This document shows, piece by piece, positions 1 to 6,704 of a stretch of DNA of 34,998 nt (its first letter is position 1; every line of letters begins with the position of its first letter). The position numbers and the translations under genes are program-made. Source of the DNA: a virus; the IMG/VR virus record IMGVR_UViG_3300042988_000821, positions 1-34,998 of that record; one strand, 5' to 3'. The notes under the pieces are model-generated. The model was not told where the DNA came from and searched no databases. It saw only the letters and a list, made by a program, of their open reading frames with translations.

Positions 1-9
1 GTTTATATA

Positions 10-29
10 CAAAACTATTTCTAGTTTTG
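10..29. repeat. 8-bp inverted repeat over the HNH stop codon
   Basis: CAAAACTA (10-17) and TAGTTTTG (22-29) form a perfect 8-bp hairpin with a 4-nt loop. It overlaps the stop codon of the HNH gene. On the minus strand the loop is GAAA. No U-tract follows, so it is not a standard intrinsic terminator. It may stabilise the mRNA end or be part of the packaging region next to the genome end. Confidence 0.5.
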
Positions 30-374
30 CACCCCCCTCCCTCTTGTTCCGTCTCGATAACCCTTTATCTGATGGCACTTGTAGCATAACGATTGCAGGT
101 TGCTCGGATCATCCGTGCCGGCAGGCTTGGGGAGGATATGATCCACCATCTGGGCTGGTACTAAAACTCCCTGGTGCACCGAGTATGGATCAGCACACCA
201 GGGATGGTTGGTGATGTAAGGGTTGCGCACATTGACCATCCAATCCCGCCCATATCCCCGGGCCGCTGCGGACTTGCGTTTGTCTGGCCGTTTGCGCGGG
301 TGCGCGGGACAGTCTCCACTGTTGATCAGCAGTCTGCCGCACTGGGGACACGGGACGGGAGGACGGTTCGGCAT
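21..374 (-). CDS. HNH endonuclease, packaging-associated
   Basis: A 117-aa protein with an N-terminal zinc knuckle (CPQC at residues 9-12) and a C-terminal HNH core: VDHILPK, then an asparagine in SNLQSLC, then CYKCHQ. HNH proteins of this size next to terminase genes in cos-type tailed phages assist the terminase in cutting at cos; this is family knowledge. Its ATG overlaps the stop of the upstream membrane-protein gene (TAATG). It is the last gene of the leftward transcripts, and if the ends join, the next gene is the small terminase. That arrangement supports a packaging role over a homing role. Homing or free-standing HNH activity cannot be excluded. Confidence 0.88.
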   Translation of the reverse strand: MPNRPPVPCPQCGRLLINSGDCPAHPRKRPDKRKSAAARGYGRDWMVNVRNPYITNHPWCADPYSVHQGVLVPAQMVDHILPKPAGTDDPSNLQSLCYKCHQIKGYRDGTRGRGVQN

Positions 375-835
375 TAGAAATAAGCCGGGGCTTTCCTGTT
401 TGCACCATTCAGTTGATGCGAGAACGCCTTGATGTTCAGGCCGTACGCCATTGCGCGGTGTGCGGACTTGGTGCCGACGATCTGTAATATATAGGCAAAG
501 ACAATGCCAGCCACGCGGGCAAACTCGGCGGCGTGCGCGTCGAATGCGGCAAAGTCAAACTGCGGATAGAGCTTGAACACCACACTGACAATGACGAGCA
601 TGATCAGGTTGGCAACCGCGGACCATTTGCCGGCATTGCCATCTGTCACCACGCCCGCCCATTTCAGGATGTTGATCAGCAGGGCAATCAGGGCGAATGT
701 CCCGATCAGTCCCTGGACAACCAACAACACGGCATCCAGCGAAACACCGGTCAGTCCAAGCACGGCAGCGAACAGGGCCACCAACCCAAGCGGCAGACCC
801 AATTCTTTGAAAACACTTGCAAGATCGATCTTCAT
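374..835 (-). CDS. small multi-pass membrane protein, possible holin
   Basis: A 153-aa protein. The start at 835 is chosen because AAAGGAG lies 8 nt upstream; the longer reading frame would run through a terminator hairpin. It has about three hydrophobic segments, near residues 12-30, 36-58 and 72-92, then a more polar tail containing AHRAMAYGLN. Size and topology would fit a holin, but the lysozyme lies 15 kb away, so this is only inference. It is translationally coupled to the HNH gene. A duplicated leader with an intrinsic terminator (851-935) lies directly upstream, so expression is probably gated by read-through. Confidence 0.75.
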   Translation of the reverse strand: MKIDLASVFKELGLPLGLVALFAAVLGLTGVSLDAVLLVVQGLIGTFALIALLINILKWAGVVTDGNAGKWSAVANLIMLVIVSVVFKLYPQFDFAAFDAHAAEFARVAGIVFAYILQIVGTKSAHRAMAYGLNIKAFSHQLNGANRKAPAYF

Positions 836-850
836 TTTCTTTTCTCCTTT

Positions 851-935
851 GGTAAATAAAAAAGCCCGACGACTCTCCGCGAGAGTCGCCGGGCGCATCA
901 CATCCGACAGGCGTCCCAGATTACACCAGGACTGC
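851..935 (-). repeat. leader element copy A (duplicated at 32486-32571)
   Basis: An 85-bp segment nearly identical to 32486-32571 in the same orientation. The stem bases of the terminator are the same in both copies, while the 5-nt loop differs completely (ccgcg versus gcaat). Only a T/C, a G/T and a 1-nt indel differ elsewhere. In minus-strand RNA about 40 nt of conserved sequence precede the hairpin. GTCG in that segment can pair with CGAC of the terminator stem, which would be mutually exclusive with termination. The layout (conserved segment, terminator, ribosome binding site, small membrane gene) resembles a regulated leader. The ligand or factor, if any, is unknown. Confidence 0.7.
858..894 (-). 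terminator. intrinsic terminator, copy A
   Basis: In minus-strand RNA a 13-bp stem (864-876 with 882-894, one U-G pair) is followed by six U (858-863). The U-G pair at 869/889 would be A-C on the plus strand, which fixes the orientation. It lies 23 nt before the start of the membrane-protein gene, so some read-through is required. Confidence 0.85.
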
Positions 936-970
936 AAAGTTGTTATAGTTTTGTTATGAAGTGTTTACAA

Positions 971-1261
971 CTATTCTTCTTGATTATATCTTGAGAAGAG
1001 CCGCTCATAAGAAACAGAAGGAGGTTCTATCCAATCCAACGATTCTCCGCAAATTGTACAAACTATTCCGTTACACGCTCCAACAATGGCGCTAATTCTA
1101 GGCTTAGGCAGCTCTGCCGGCTCGTTCCCGCGCTCTACAGATTGTTCGTACAAATAAAGGCACGTTATTTTTTGATCACCACGCGAAACCTTGCGGATCT
1201 CTCCCAGCACATGCTCGTGCTTCTTGTTCTTCGGCCAGAATTTGCGTTCAGTTGCTGGCAT
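971..1261 (-). CDS. hypothetical protein with cysteine pair
   Basis: A 96-aa protein of unknown function. The start at 1261 is chosen because the upstream gene ends in TAATG, which overlaps this ATG, and a GGAAGG site lies upstream. The C-terminal half has a cysteine cluster (GACNGIVCTICG) that may bind zinc. The N-terminus is basic. It is the last gene of a run of small AT-richer genes before the leader element at 851-935. I recognise no family. Confidence 0.7.
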   Translation of the reverse strand: MPATERKFWPKNKKHEHVLGEIRKVSRGDQKITCLYLYEQSVERGNEPAELPKPRISAIVGACNGIVCTICGESLDWIEPPSVSYERLFSRYNQEE

Positions 1262-1464
1262 TATTTCATACCTTCCGCGGCCTTCGCCTTTGAATACTCT
1301 GTCCACTTTTCCTGCAGGAAGTTCTCAGCCATATTCATATCGGCCACAACAATTTCGATCGGTAGGTTCATTCCATATTTGACCGCCAGTTCGTCGGCCA
1401 TAGCGCTTGTGCACTCATCGAACGCCTCTTTTATTTTGTCTGAAATAAATTGATGGATGTTCAT
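1261..1464 (-). CDS. small hypothetical protein
   Basis: A 67-aa, mostly helical acidic protein (QFISDKIKEAFDE, AENFLQEKW). It starts at ATG 1464 with AGGA just upstream and is coupled to the next gene by TAATG. No family recognised. It belongs to the accessory early gene run at 971-3191. Confidence 0.7.
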   Translation of the reverse strand: MNIHQFISDKIKEAFDECTSAMADELAVKYGMNLPIEIVVADMNMAENFLQEKWTEYSKAKAAEGMK

Positions 1465-1734
1465 TTATCCTAAATCTCCTGATGATTTGTGCGGTATAAC
1501 GCTTTCACCTCTGTATTGAGATGGAATAAAAGTAATCACGTTTAGATCTGCATATTGAAAATGCTTGTAATTGGTTGACGCTTTATATTTATTTTCCATC
1601 GCAACAGGATCATCAAGATAAGCAGAAATCTCGGCAAGCATTTCTTGTTTGTTGGTAAATACGACTTCCTGACAGCCAACTTTGACGCGCCATCCATTCA
1701 GAACTGTTTTGATGCTAATCTTTTTTGGTTCCAT
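1465..1734 (-). CDS. small hypothetical protein
   Basis: An 89-aa protein of unknown function with start ATG 1734 and GAAAGG upstream. It has no signal peptide or membrane segment. The layout looks like a small alpha/beta fold: beta-like SIKTVLNGWRVKVG and VVFTN, then a helix EMLAEISAYLDD. Such small proteins are typical of variable early regions in phages. AT content is higher than in the structural genes. Confidence 0.68.
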   Translation of the reverse strand: MEPKKISIKTVLNGWRVKVGCQEVVFTNKQEMLAEISAYLDDPVAMENKYKASTNYKHFQYADLNVITFIPSQYRGESVIPHKSSGDLG

Positions 1735-1736
1735 GT

Positions 1737-2036
1737 TTACCTTTCATTCCAAGTAATAATTCCACTTTCAACTTCTGGAAACTCAACGACACCAGCGGAT
1801 AAAGTTTTTAGTTCGGAATACTCCATTTCGCCGTGGTACTCATCCCCGTGCTGACACCACAGTATTTCCTCCCCGGCCACGGCGGCAAACTCTGACATAT
1901 CGCCTATTTCACCAATGCTTATCGCAAGGCATCCCCAACGATAGCGGACATAAATTCGCCTGTTGTCTTCTGTAATGCCTTCCCATTGCGCAGGGGAGCA
2001 ATCACAAGTTTTTACAATTTCTTTTACCTTGACCAT
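1737..2036 (-). CDS. small hypothetical protein
   Basis: A 99-aa acidic protein with start ATG 2036 and AAAGGAG upstream. It contains several tryptophans and three cysteines (CDC near residue 11, one later) and a segment rich in glycine and glutamate (AAVAGEEILW). No family recognised. It is transcribed with its neighbours, 2 bp from the next gene. Confidence 0.68.
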   Translation of the reverse strand: MVKVKEIVKTCDCSPAQWEGITEDNRRIYVRYRWGCLAISIGEIGDMSEFAAVAGEEILWCQHGDEYHGEMEYSELKTLSAGVVEFPEVESGIITWNER

Positions 2037-2060
2037 AAGACTCCTTTGATTGGCAGTCGC

Positions 2061-2321
2061 TTATTTGTTTGCGTTATCTTTTTCAGCCTGGACAGCCCGC
2101 GCAGCCGTACACGTTTCACAATCACAGGTTTCGCAATCGTGAATGCGAGTCGGGGCAACCTTCTCCACGTTGTTTTTTGGAACGTACCACTCATGGCAAT
2201 TCGCACACTCGTAAACTTCGATGTACTCAGGCTGCACCCGCTCCGCGCGGACAAACTCGGTGCACCCACATGAACAGGTAAACAAACGACCAAGACCACC
2301 GAACTGATATTTTATAGGCAT
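2061..2321 (-). CDS. cysteine-rich zinc-ribbon protein
   Basis: An 86-aa protein with start ATG 2321 and AAAGGATAAAAAC upstream. It carries CSCGC (near residue 16), CANC (near 39) and a C-terminal cluster CETCDCETC, so one zinc ribbon plus an extra cysteine knuckle is likely. Function unknown. It lies immediately 3' (minus sense) of the structured RNA element at 2351-2485, so that element would sit in its 5' leader if transcribed on the minus strand. Confidence 0.7.
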   Translation of the reverse strand: MPIKYQFGGLGRLFTCSCGCTEFVRAERVQPEYIEVYECANCHEWYVPKNNVEKVAPTRIHDCETCDCETCTAARAVQAEKDNANK

Positions 2322-2350
2322 GTTTTTATCCTTTTTGTGTTTCAGGTAAG

Positions 2351-2485
2351 TTAGGCGGCTCTATTCAGCGGGCAAATGGTTTTTTGCAATGACGGGAAGG
2401 TGAATATTTTCAGGGGTTCGAACCCTTCCTTCCGCTACCATTTCGTCATCAGGCTACCACGCCACCGCTGAGTACAGCCGCCTAA
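2351..2485. ncRNA. candidate pseudoknotted structured RNA
   Basis: A gene-free gap holds nested and crossing helices. P1 is 2351-2371 with 2465-2485 (20 of 21 positions pair, one C-C mismatch, one G-U). P2 is 2374-2380 with 2437-2443 (7 bp). P3 is 2389-2394 with 2444-2449 (6 bp) and crosses P2, making a pseudoknot. P4 is 2395-2400 with 2428-2433 (6 bp) and closes a three-way junction. That junction holds hairpins TGAA/TTCA (2401-2412) and GGGG/CCCT with a UUCGAA T-loop-like loop (2413-2426). P7 is GGC/GCC (2452-2463). Both G-U pairs (2364/2472 and 2413/2426) exist only in plus-strand RNA, although flanking genes are on the minus strand. It is not a tRNA, because no D or anticodon arm forms. 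Class unknown. Confidence 0.65.
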
Positions 2486-2494
2486 AGGATTGCT

Positions 2495-2914
2495 TTACTT
2501 GCGGCTGGGCGAGTTATCAGCCTTGATCGCGGCATCTTCTTCGGGCGTAAGATAACCAGCTTTGATGGTCCATGCTGCTAGCAGACGTTGTTCAAATATG
2601 CCTAATAGTCTGCGCGATAAATCTTGCATGTCTTTCAGGTGATTTTCAGTCGCTTTCAATGACCCTGCACTTCCTGTTCCTTCGGACGGGCGCAAGCCAC
2701 ATTGCCAAAGAGCGTCCATCAATTGCTGTGCTGTTTCTCTCGGAAGTTGGATCGCTTCTTTTGGCTCGACAAAGTCCCCTTCGTGATGCGTGGTAAATTG
2801 CAAGCCAGACAATAGAGATATATCGCCATTTTGCAAACGCTCGTAAATGTGAATTGCAATTGCATTTGCGTAAAAATTATTTTCGGCATGAACATTGAAA
2901 TTTCGCAAGAACAT
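2495..2914 (-). CDS. conserved phage hypothetical protein
   Basis: A 139-aa protein with start ATG 2914 and AAAAGGTG upstream. Residues around 82-105 contain GLRPSEGTGSAGSLKAT, a motif I recognise as recurring in unrelated tailed-phage hypothetical proteins near replication genes; no function is established. The middle has a PRETAQQLMDALW helix and the C-terminus is helical and charged. Probably a cytoplasmic early protein. Confidence 0.75.
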   Translation of the reverse strand: MFLRNFNVHAENNFYANAIAIHIYERLQNGDISLLSGLQFTTHHEGDFVEPKEAIQLPRETAQQLMDALWQCGLRPSEGTGSAGSLKATENHLKDMQDLSRRLLGIFEQRLLAAWTIKAGYLTPEEDAAIKADNSPSRK

Positions 2915-2948
2915 AAGACACCTTTTCTCAGCCTGCTAACGGTTTGTA

Positions 2949-3191
2949 TTACTTGCGGGGCTGAGTATCAGCCTGACTTGCGGGAACGCTCTCCGAGTGT
3001 GTATCCTGCTCGGCGGACAGGGCGGAAGCCCCGTCAAGTGCATACTGTGTTAGGTGGCGTGGACACTTACACGGTGATGCTCCCCAACCAAAGCCACATT
3101 TGTTACAAATTGCGTTTTCACCACAATTACAAATCAGCCTTATTTCTCCGATGCCACAAAAACCACACTTGCGAACTATTTTTCCGTACAT
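2949..3191 (-). CDS. small double zinc-ribbon protein
   Basis: An 80-aa protein with start ATG 3191. Closely spaced cysteine pairs CGFC (9-12), CNC (near 21), CNKC (near 29) and CKC (near 42) indicate a treble-clef or rubredoxin-like zinc fold over the first 45 residues. A disordered polar tail follows. Function unknown; possibly a nucleic-acid or protein adaptor of the early region. Confidence 0.65.
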   Translation of the reverse strand: MYGKIVRKCGFCGIGEIRLICNCGENAICNKCGFGWGASPCKCPRHLTQYALDGASALSAEQDTHSESVPASQADTQPRK

Positions 3192-3203
3192 AGAGCCACC
3201 TAA

Positions 3204-3434
3204 CTACTGCTTATACGGCGCGTCGTTTTCCACGCCCACAGGCACATTAGACTGCGCCAGATTAACAGGGATCATCTGCCACACCTGCGCGGACCGCATC
3301 CTGCGCTCAGCATCCGCAACGCCGGCCCATCTGCCAGCAGCTTTCAGGTCTGCCAGCACACGCTCCCACGCCTCGCCTTCAAACACCTGGACGGTTTCCA
3401 GTCGCATGATCTCACCGCGGATCGGGTCACTCAT
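3204..3434 (-). CDS. small hypothetical protein downstream of helicase
   Basis: A 76-aa protein. The start at 3434 is chosen because AAAGGAGG lies 5-6 nt upstream inside the end of the helicase gene; the two genes overlap by 8 nt. Helical segments such as AWERVLADLKAAGRWAGV suggest a small all-alpha protein. No family recognised. Co-translation with the helicase suggests a replication-linked role, which is inference. Confidence 0.7.
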   Translation of the reverse strand: MSDPIRGEIMRLETVQVFEGEAWERVLADLKAAGRWAGVADAERRMRSAQVWQMIPVNLAQSNVPVGVENDAPYKQ

Positions 3435-4764
3435 GATGTCCTCCTTTGAAATTCTCAACGCGAGCGGTCGCGCTCTCGAACTTAGCCAGCTCCTTGCGGA
3501 ACACAAGGTTCACAAGTCCGACTGGACCGTTGCGGTGCTTGGCTATGATCAGCTCCCGCGCCATGTCGGTCTCAACTTCGCTCGGGCTGTAAATAAACAT
3601 AACCACGTCCGAGTCATTTTCAAGATCGCCGCTCTCACGCAGGTCTGAGAGGACAGGGCGCTTGTCGCTTCGCTGTTCAACTGCACGGCTCATCTGTGCC
3701 GCCGCCAGGATCGGAACATCCAACTCCCGCCCGATCTCCTTCAAGCCTTTGGTGATCTCCCCGATTTCTTCATTCCTATTTTTGAACTTTCGCGTGGCGT
3801 GCATCAACTGGGTATAGTCCAGCACGATCAGGTCCAGCCCGCCCATGTCCCGTGTCATACGCCGTGCCTCTGCCCTCATCTGCGGAATGGTCAACCCGCT
3901 TTGATCATTGATTGACATTGGCAGCTTTTCGATCACACCAATCGCATCGTTGAAACGGTCCCATTCGTCTGGACTCATTCTTCCGCGCAGGATTTTGTCG
4001 CTTGGGATCTCCGCGATCTGACAGGCCAGCCGTGAAACAACCTGCTTCATGGACATTTCCAGTGAGAAAATTCCAACCTTTTTGCGTTCCCTGCGCGAAG
4101 CCTGCAGCGCAATGCTGTGTAACAAGCTGCTCTTGCCCTGTCCCGGTCTGCCGGCTATCAGGATCAGATCGCCCGCCAGCATCGTTACAATGCGGTCAAG
4201 ATTTGGGTATCCTGACGGACAGCCCTTGATCATTCCCCTGGCTGCGCTTTCGGCATGGTCATAGATCGCGGAAGCCATCTGCTTGGGGGTGTAGGTACGG
4301 CTGGACGCTTTGCCGCTGACAAGATCCAATCCATCAAACAGAGTGCGCGCATCGCTCAGAATATCCTGCGCCCTGCGTCCTGCGCGGCTCTGACCGACCA
4401 GCTGCGTGGCGATCTTATCGATCTCGCGCTTGGCCCAATGATCGCGCACCAGATCGGCATAACTGGCAGCCGCCTTCGGATTGCCAAGATCGCGGATCTT
4501 GTTCAGGGCCAGCCGTCCCTGAAAGCCTTCCTCCTGGATCATCTGCAATTGCCCGAGGCGGTCCATCTGGTCGCCGACCGTGATCTGATCCAGAACCAGC
4601 CCGTTATCCCTCACGATCTTCATGGCCTGATAGGCTGCTTTATAGCCCGCACTGTGAAACATATCCGCGGAAAGGTCCGCGCTGATCTCGTCAAACAGGT
4701 CGCCGCGCTTCAGCAGGGTGGCGATCAATTCTTTTTCTGCAATAAAGTCGGTGGCTTCAGTCAT
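3427..4764 (-). CDS. dnaB: replicative DNA helicase, DnaB family
   Basis: A 445-aa hexameric replicative helicase. The N-terminal DnaB domain spans residues 1-130 (IAEKELIATLLKR onward). The RecA-like ATPase starts near 175 and shows Walker A GRPGQGKS (205-212), the H1a motif SLEMS (234-238), Walker B LDLIVLDYTQLM (about 305-316), and AAQMSR with RESGDLENDSD further on. Length matches bacterial DnaB. The start overlaps the end of the DnaD-like gene by 8 nt. It would unwind phage DNA after being loaded by that neighbour. No intein is seen. Confidence 0.97.
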   Translation of the reverse strand: MTEATDFIAEKELIATLLKRGDLFDEISADLSADMFHSAGYKAAYQAMKIVRDNGLVLDQITVGDQMDRLGQLQMIQEEGFQGRLALNKIRDLGNPKAAASYADLVRDHWAKREIDKIATQLVGQSRAGRRAQDILSDARTLFDGLDLVSGKASSRTYTPKQMASAIYDHAESAARGMIKGCPSGYPNLDRIVTMLAGDLILIAGRPGQGKSSLLHSIALQASRRERKKVGIFSLEMSMKQVVSRLACQIAEIPSDKILRGRMSPDEWDRFNDAIGVIEKLPMSINDQSGLTIPQMRAEARRMTRDMGGLDLIVLDYTQLMHATRKFKNRNEEIGEITKGLKEIGRELDVPILAAAQMSRAVEQRSDKRPVLSDLRESGDLENDSDVVMFIYSPSEVETDMARELIIAKHRNGPVGLVNLVFRKELAKFESATARVENFKGGHHE

Positions 4765-5494
4765 TGCGTTTCCTCTTCGGTGGTTCTTTGACGTAATCTT
4801 CTTCTTCGGTCGGCAGGGGCTTGTACTCGGGCCGGCTCTCTTCAGGGACCTGCTTTCCTCCGCGTCCCGAGTCCTTGCCTTCGGTCTTCCAGCGCTTCAG
4901 GATCGTTTCTGCGTATGCCCATGAGCGTTTGTTTTGGGTTACGCAGATCTCCAACGCCTCGTTGATCCATTCTGCGGGATACTCTTTTTCAGCGTCTTGG
5001 AGCTTTTCGCTGATAATGGGTGTCAAGAGACCTATGTTTTGTTCGAAGGTCTTGAAAATGCTAGAAGTAGATACTTCTTTAAGTCCATGTGGCGACCCCT
5101 GAGGGTCTATATTTGGACTGCTAGGGGTAAACGTGGCGACCCCTGCATTTACCTTCTGAATGATCTCTTCTTTGCTCAATCCAGAGTATTTTGCAAAATT
5201 CTCGATCCAGAGATCCACCACGGTCACCTTGTAGGCAAAACCGCCAGGGCAGGAGACCTTTTCCAGCTTGACCAGCTTGCGGTCAGCCAGGGACTGGCGC
5301 GCTTCGATGATCTTGGTCTTGCTCATTTCGCACTTTTCAGCCGTTGTGTTCGTAGACTCTGTGCAGGTTCCCACCCGCTTGTAATGCGCCAGCAGACGGA
5401 ACTCATACACATCCAGCCCCAGATCGTCGTACAGGTTCGGCAATTCGGTGCGGTAGTTCTTCAGCTCTGCAAAATCCTGAATATGTTGGTTCAT
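4757..5494 (-). CDS. replication initiator / helicase loader with DnaD domain
   Basis: A 245-aa protein. Residues 1-100 look like a winged helix (ALTHY-type core LLAHYKRVGTC, then TTAEKCEMSKTKIIEARQSL and a wing around RKLVKLEKV). A polar linker (about 115-145) is followed by a DnaD-type helical domain: FEQNIGLLTPI, EWINEALEICV, RSWAYAETILKRWK. This architecture is that of phage initiators that bind the origin and load DnaB, and its partner DnaB is the next gene (8-nt overlap). The ATG overlaps the upstream stop (ATGA). The linker-coding DNA carries 13-bp repeats that may be the origin. Confidence 0.92.
   Translation of the reverse strand: MNQHIQDFAELKNYRTELPNLYDDLGLDVYEFRLLAHYKRVGTCTESTNTTAEKCEMSKTKIIEARQSLADRKLVKLEKVSCPGGFAYKVTVVDLWIENFAKYSGLSKEEIIQKVNAGVATFTPSSPNIDPQGSPHGLKEVSTSSIFKTFEQNIGLLTPIISEKLQDAEKEYPAEWINEALEICVTQNKRSWAYAETILKRWKTEGKDSGRGGKQVPEESRPEYKPLPTEEEDYVKEPPKRKRND
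5089..5145. repeat. direct repeats in initiator gene, candidate replication origin
   Basis: GTGGCGACCCCTG occurs at 5089-5101 and again at 5133-5145, exactly 44 bp apart. Between them lie GACCC-CTGA-GGGTC (a 5-bp hairpin), an AT-rich patch (TATATTT) and a partial inverted copy (CTAGGGGT). The repeats fall in the linker between the DNA-binding and DnaD domains, the usual place for iterons in phage initiator genes such as lambda O. Only two full copies are present, so the call is tentative. Confidence 0.5.
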
Positions 5495-5697
5495 GAAAGT
5501 TCAACCTCGCCAGCGTCAAGCGCCTCGCTCATTTCCTGCAAAATATCGTTGTGCTGCTGTAACAGGTCCAGCCCTTTGGCGTAATCGCGTTCCCACTCGC
5601 CGCGGTCCTGATAGGTCTTGCCCTCCATCATGGCGGCATGTTCAGCGGCGGCAGCCTGTACCTTTTCGAGCCTCACCCGAAAATCAGCCGGGATCAT
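5491..5697 (-). CDS. small helical protein
   Basis: A 68-aa, strongly helical charged protein (RLEKVQAAAAEHAAMMEG, LLQQHNDILQEMSEAL), probably a coiled coil. It is linked by ATGA overlaps to both neighbours, so it is translated with the initiator. Function unknown. Confidence 0.75.
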   Translation of the reverse strand: MIPADFRVRLEKVQAAAAEHAAMMEGKTYQDRGEWERDYAKGLDLLQQHNDILQEMSEALDAGEVELS

Positions 5698-5927
5698 CCC
5701 TGCTCCGTCACAACAGCCGCCGCGATCGCCGCATCATACAGCCGGCACCAGCGCGCATGCACCCGCGCACCGTACGCCTCGGCCTCGGTCGCCCTGCGGA
5801 ACTTGCGGCGCGTCATCATGTGGCCGAATATCACCCGGTAGTAATGTCCGCCAGCGAAACGCATGTCATTCTCGCGCCAGCGCTTCGGAGTGATTTGATA
5901 GGGGTTCCGTAATTTCATTTCGTTCAT
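5694..5927 (-). CDS. small basic hypothetical protein
   Basis: A 77-aa, Arg/Tyr-rich protein (GGHYYRVIFGHMMTRRKFRRA). ATGA overlaps connect it to both neighbours, and GGAGG lies upstream of the ATG. The basic, aromatic composition would fit nucleic-acid binding, but no domain is recognised. Confidence 0.72.
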   Translation of the reverse strand: MNEMKLRNPYQITPKRWRENDMRFAGGHYYRVIFGHMMTRRKFRRATEAEAYGARVHARWCRLYDAAIAAAVVTEQG

Positions 5928-6652
5928 GCTTCCACCTCCACAAGTAAATTCTGCCGGCTTGCCAAAACCTCAGACACATACGCGGGGCTGCTCTCGCACA
6001 ACGCCGCGATCGCATTGCCAGACAGCGCAGGCCAGCGCTCCGCCACAGCCAGGATCCGTTCCCGCTTGTCCGCAGAAGCCAGCTTGACGAACACATCTCC
6101 CATCGCACCCAGCCGGGCTTCGGCCTGTTTTCGCTGAGCCTCTGCCTCGTGTAAAGCCTTGCGAAGGGTCACATTCGCCGTCCGAAGCTCGCCAACTGCC
6201 GGGTCTTCGGTCTCATCTGCCTCCACTACGTTCGACAGAACATTGGCGAAGGTGTAGCTAACCACCGGCAAAACCGCACCGAACGCCACCGCATACACAC
6301 CGAAGGGTATATTCCACTGAGTGAATATCACCATTCGCCCGCCGAACTCCACCGCATGGGCAAGGTTCGCCATCGTAGAGATACCTAACGAGAACAGAAG
6401 CCCCAGCGAATATGAGTTCAGGTAGCGAAACCGGAACTTCGCTCCAGCAGTCAAACGCTTCGGTGTCAGTTCGATGTGCTGGGCCAGCTTATGGGTCAGC
6501 GCCGCAATAGCCGCCTCAAAAGCGAACGCAGCCGCCCAAGAAGTGACACTGGACTGTGCTCCCGGCTCGAACTGGCGGAATGCCCACTCGGTGTGAGGCA
6601 AAACCACCGCCAAAAGTGAAATATAGATCACCCACAAAATTTTATTGATCAT
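5924..6652 (-). CDS. membrane protein with coiled coil and C-terminal HTH-like domain
   Basis: A 242-aa protein. About four hydrophobic segments lie near residues 5-20, 38-55, 80-96 and 112-140. A coiled coil follows (TANVTLRKALHEAEAQRKQAEARL, about 155-185), then a helical C-terminal domain ERILAVAERWPALSGNAIAALCESSPAYVSEVLASR that looks like a helix-turn-helix. It could be a membrane-tethered DNA or partner binder, for example anchoring replication to the membrane; this is inference. It ends in VEVEA, like the lipoprotein two genes upstream (LEVEA). A 26-nt alternating purine-pyrimidine tract precedes it. Confidence 0.75.
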   Translation of the reverse strand: MINKILWVIYISLLAVVLPHTEWAFRQFEPGAQSSVTSWAAAFAFEAAIAALTHKLAQHIELTPKRLTAGAKFRFRYLNSYSLGLLFSLGISTMANLAHAVEFGGRMVIFTQWNIPFGVYAVAFGAVLPVVSYTFANVLSNVVEADETEDPAVGELRTANVTLRKALHEAEAQRKQAEARLGAMGDVFVKLASADKRERILAVAERWPALSGNAIAALCESSPAYVSEVLASRQNLLVEVEA

Positions 6653-6673
6653 CGCCTTTTCCTCTTATTTCCC

Positions 6674-6699
6674 TGCGTACGTACGTGCGTACGTGCGCA
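6674..6699. repeat. 26-nt alternating purine-pyrimidine tract
   Basis: A strict purine-pyrimidine alternation built from repeated CGTACGT units lies in the 52-bp gap between two membrane-protein genes. CTGCG (6673-6677) and CGCAG (6696-6700) also bracket it as an inverted repeat. Such tracts can adopt Z-form DNA or a cruciform, or hold overlapping ACGT operators. No function is established. Confidence 0.6.
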
Positions 6700-6704
6700 G
6701 CGGG

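Noticed and set aside
2368-2441. tRNA gene ending in a T-arm-like GGTTCGAACC and TACCA
   Set aside because: The 74-nt span would give an acceptor of only about six pairs, and no D or anticodon arm forms. The alternative helices of the pseudoknotted element explain the sequence far better.
2374-2449. HDV-like ribozyme
   Set aside because: The order of the first three helices is similar, but there is no P4 hairpin or CNRA joining segment between the last two strands.
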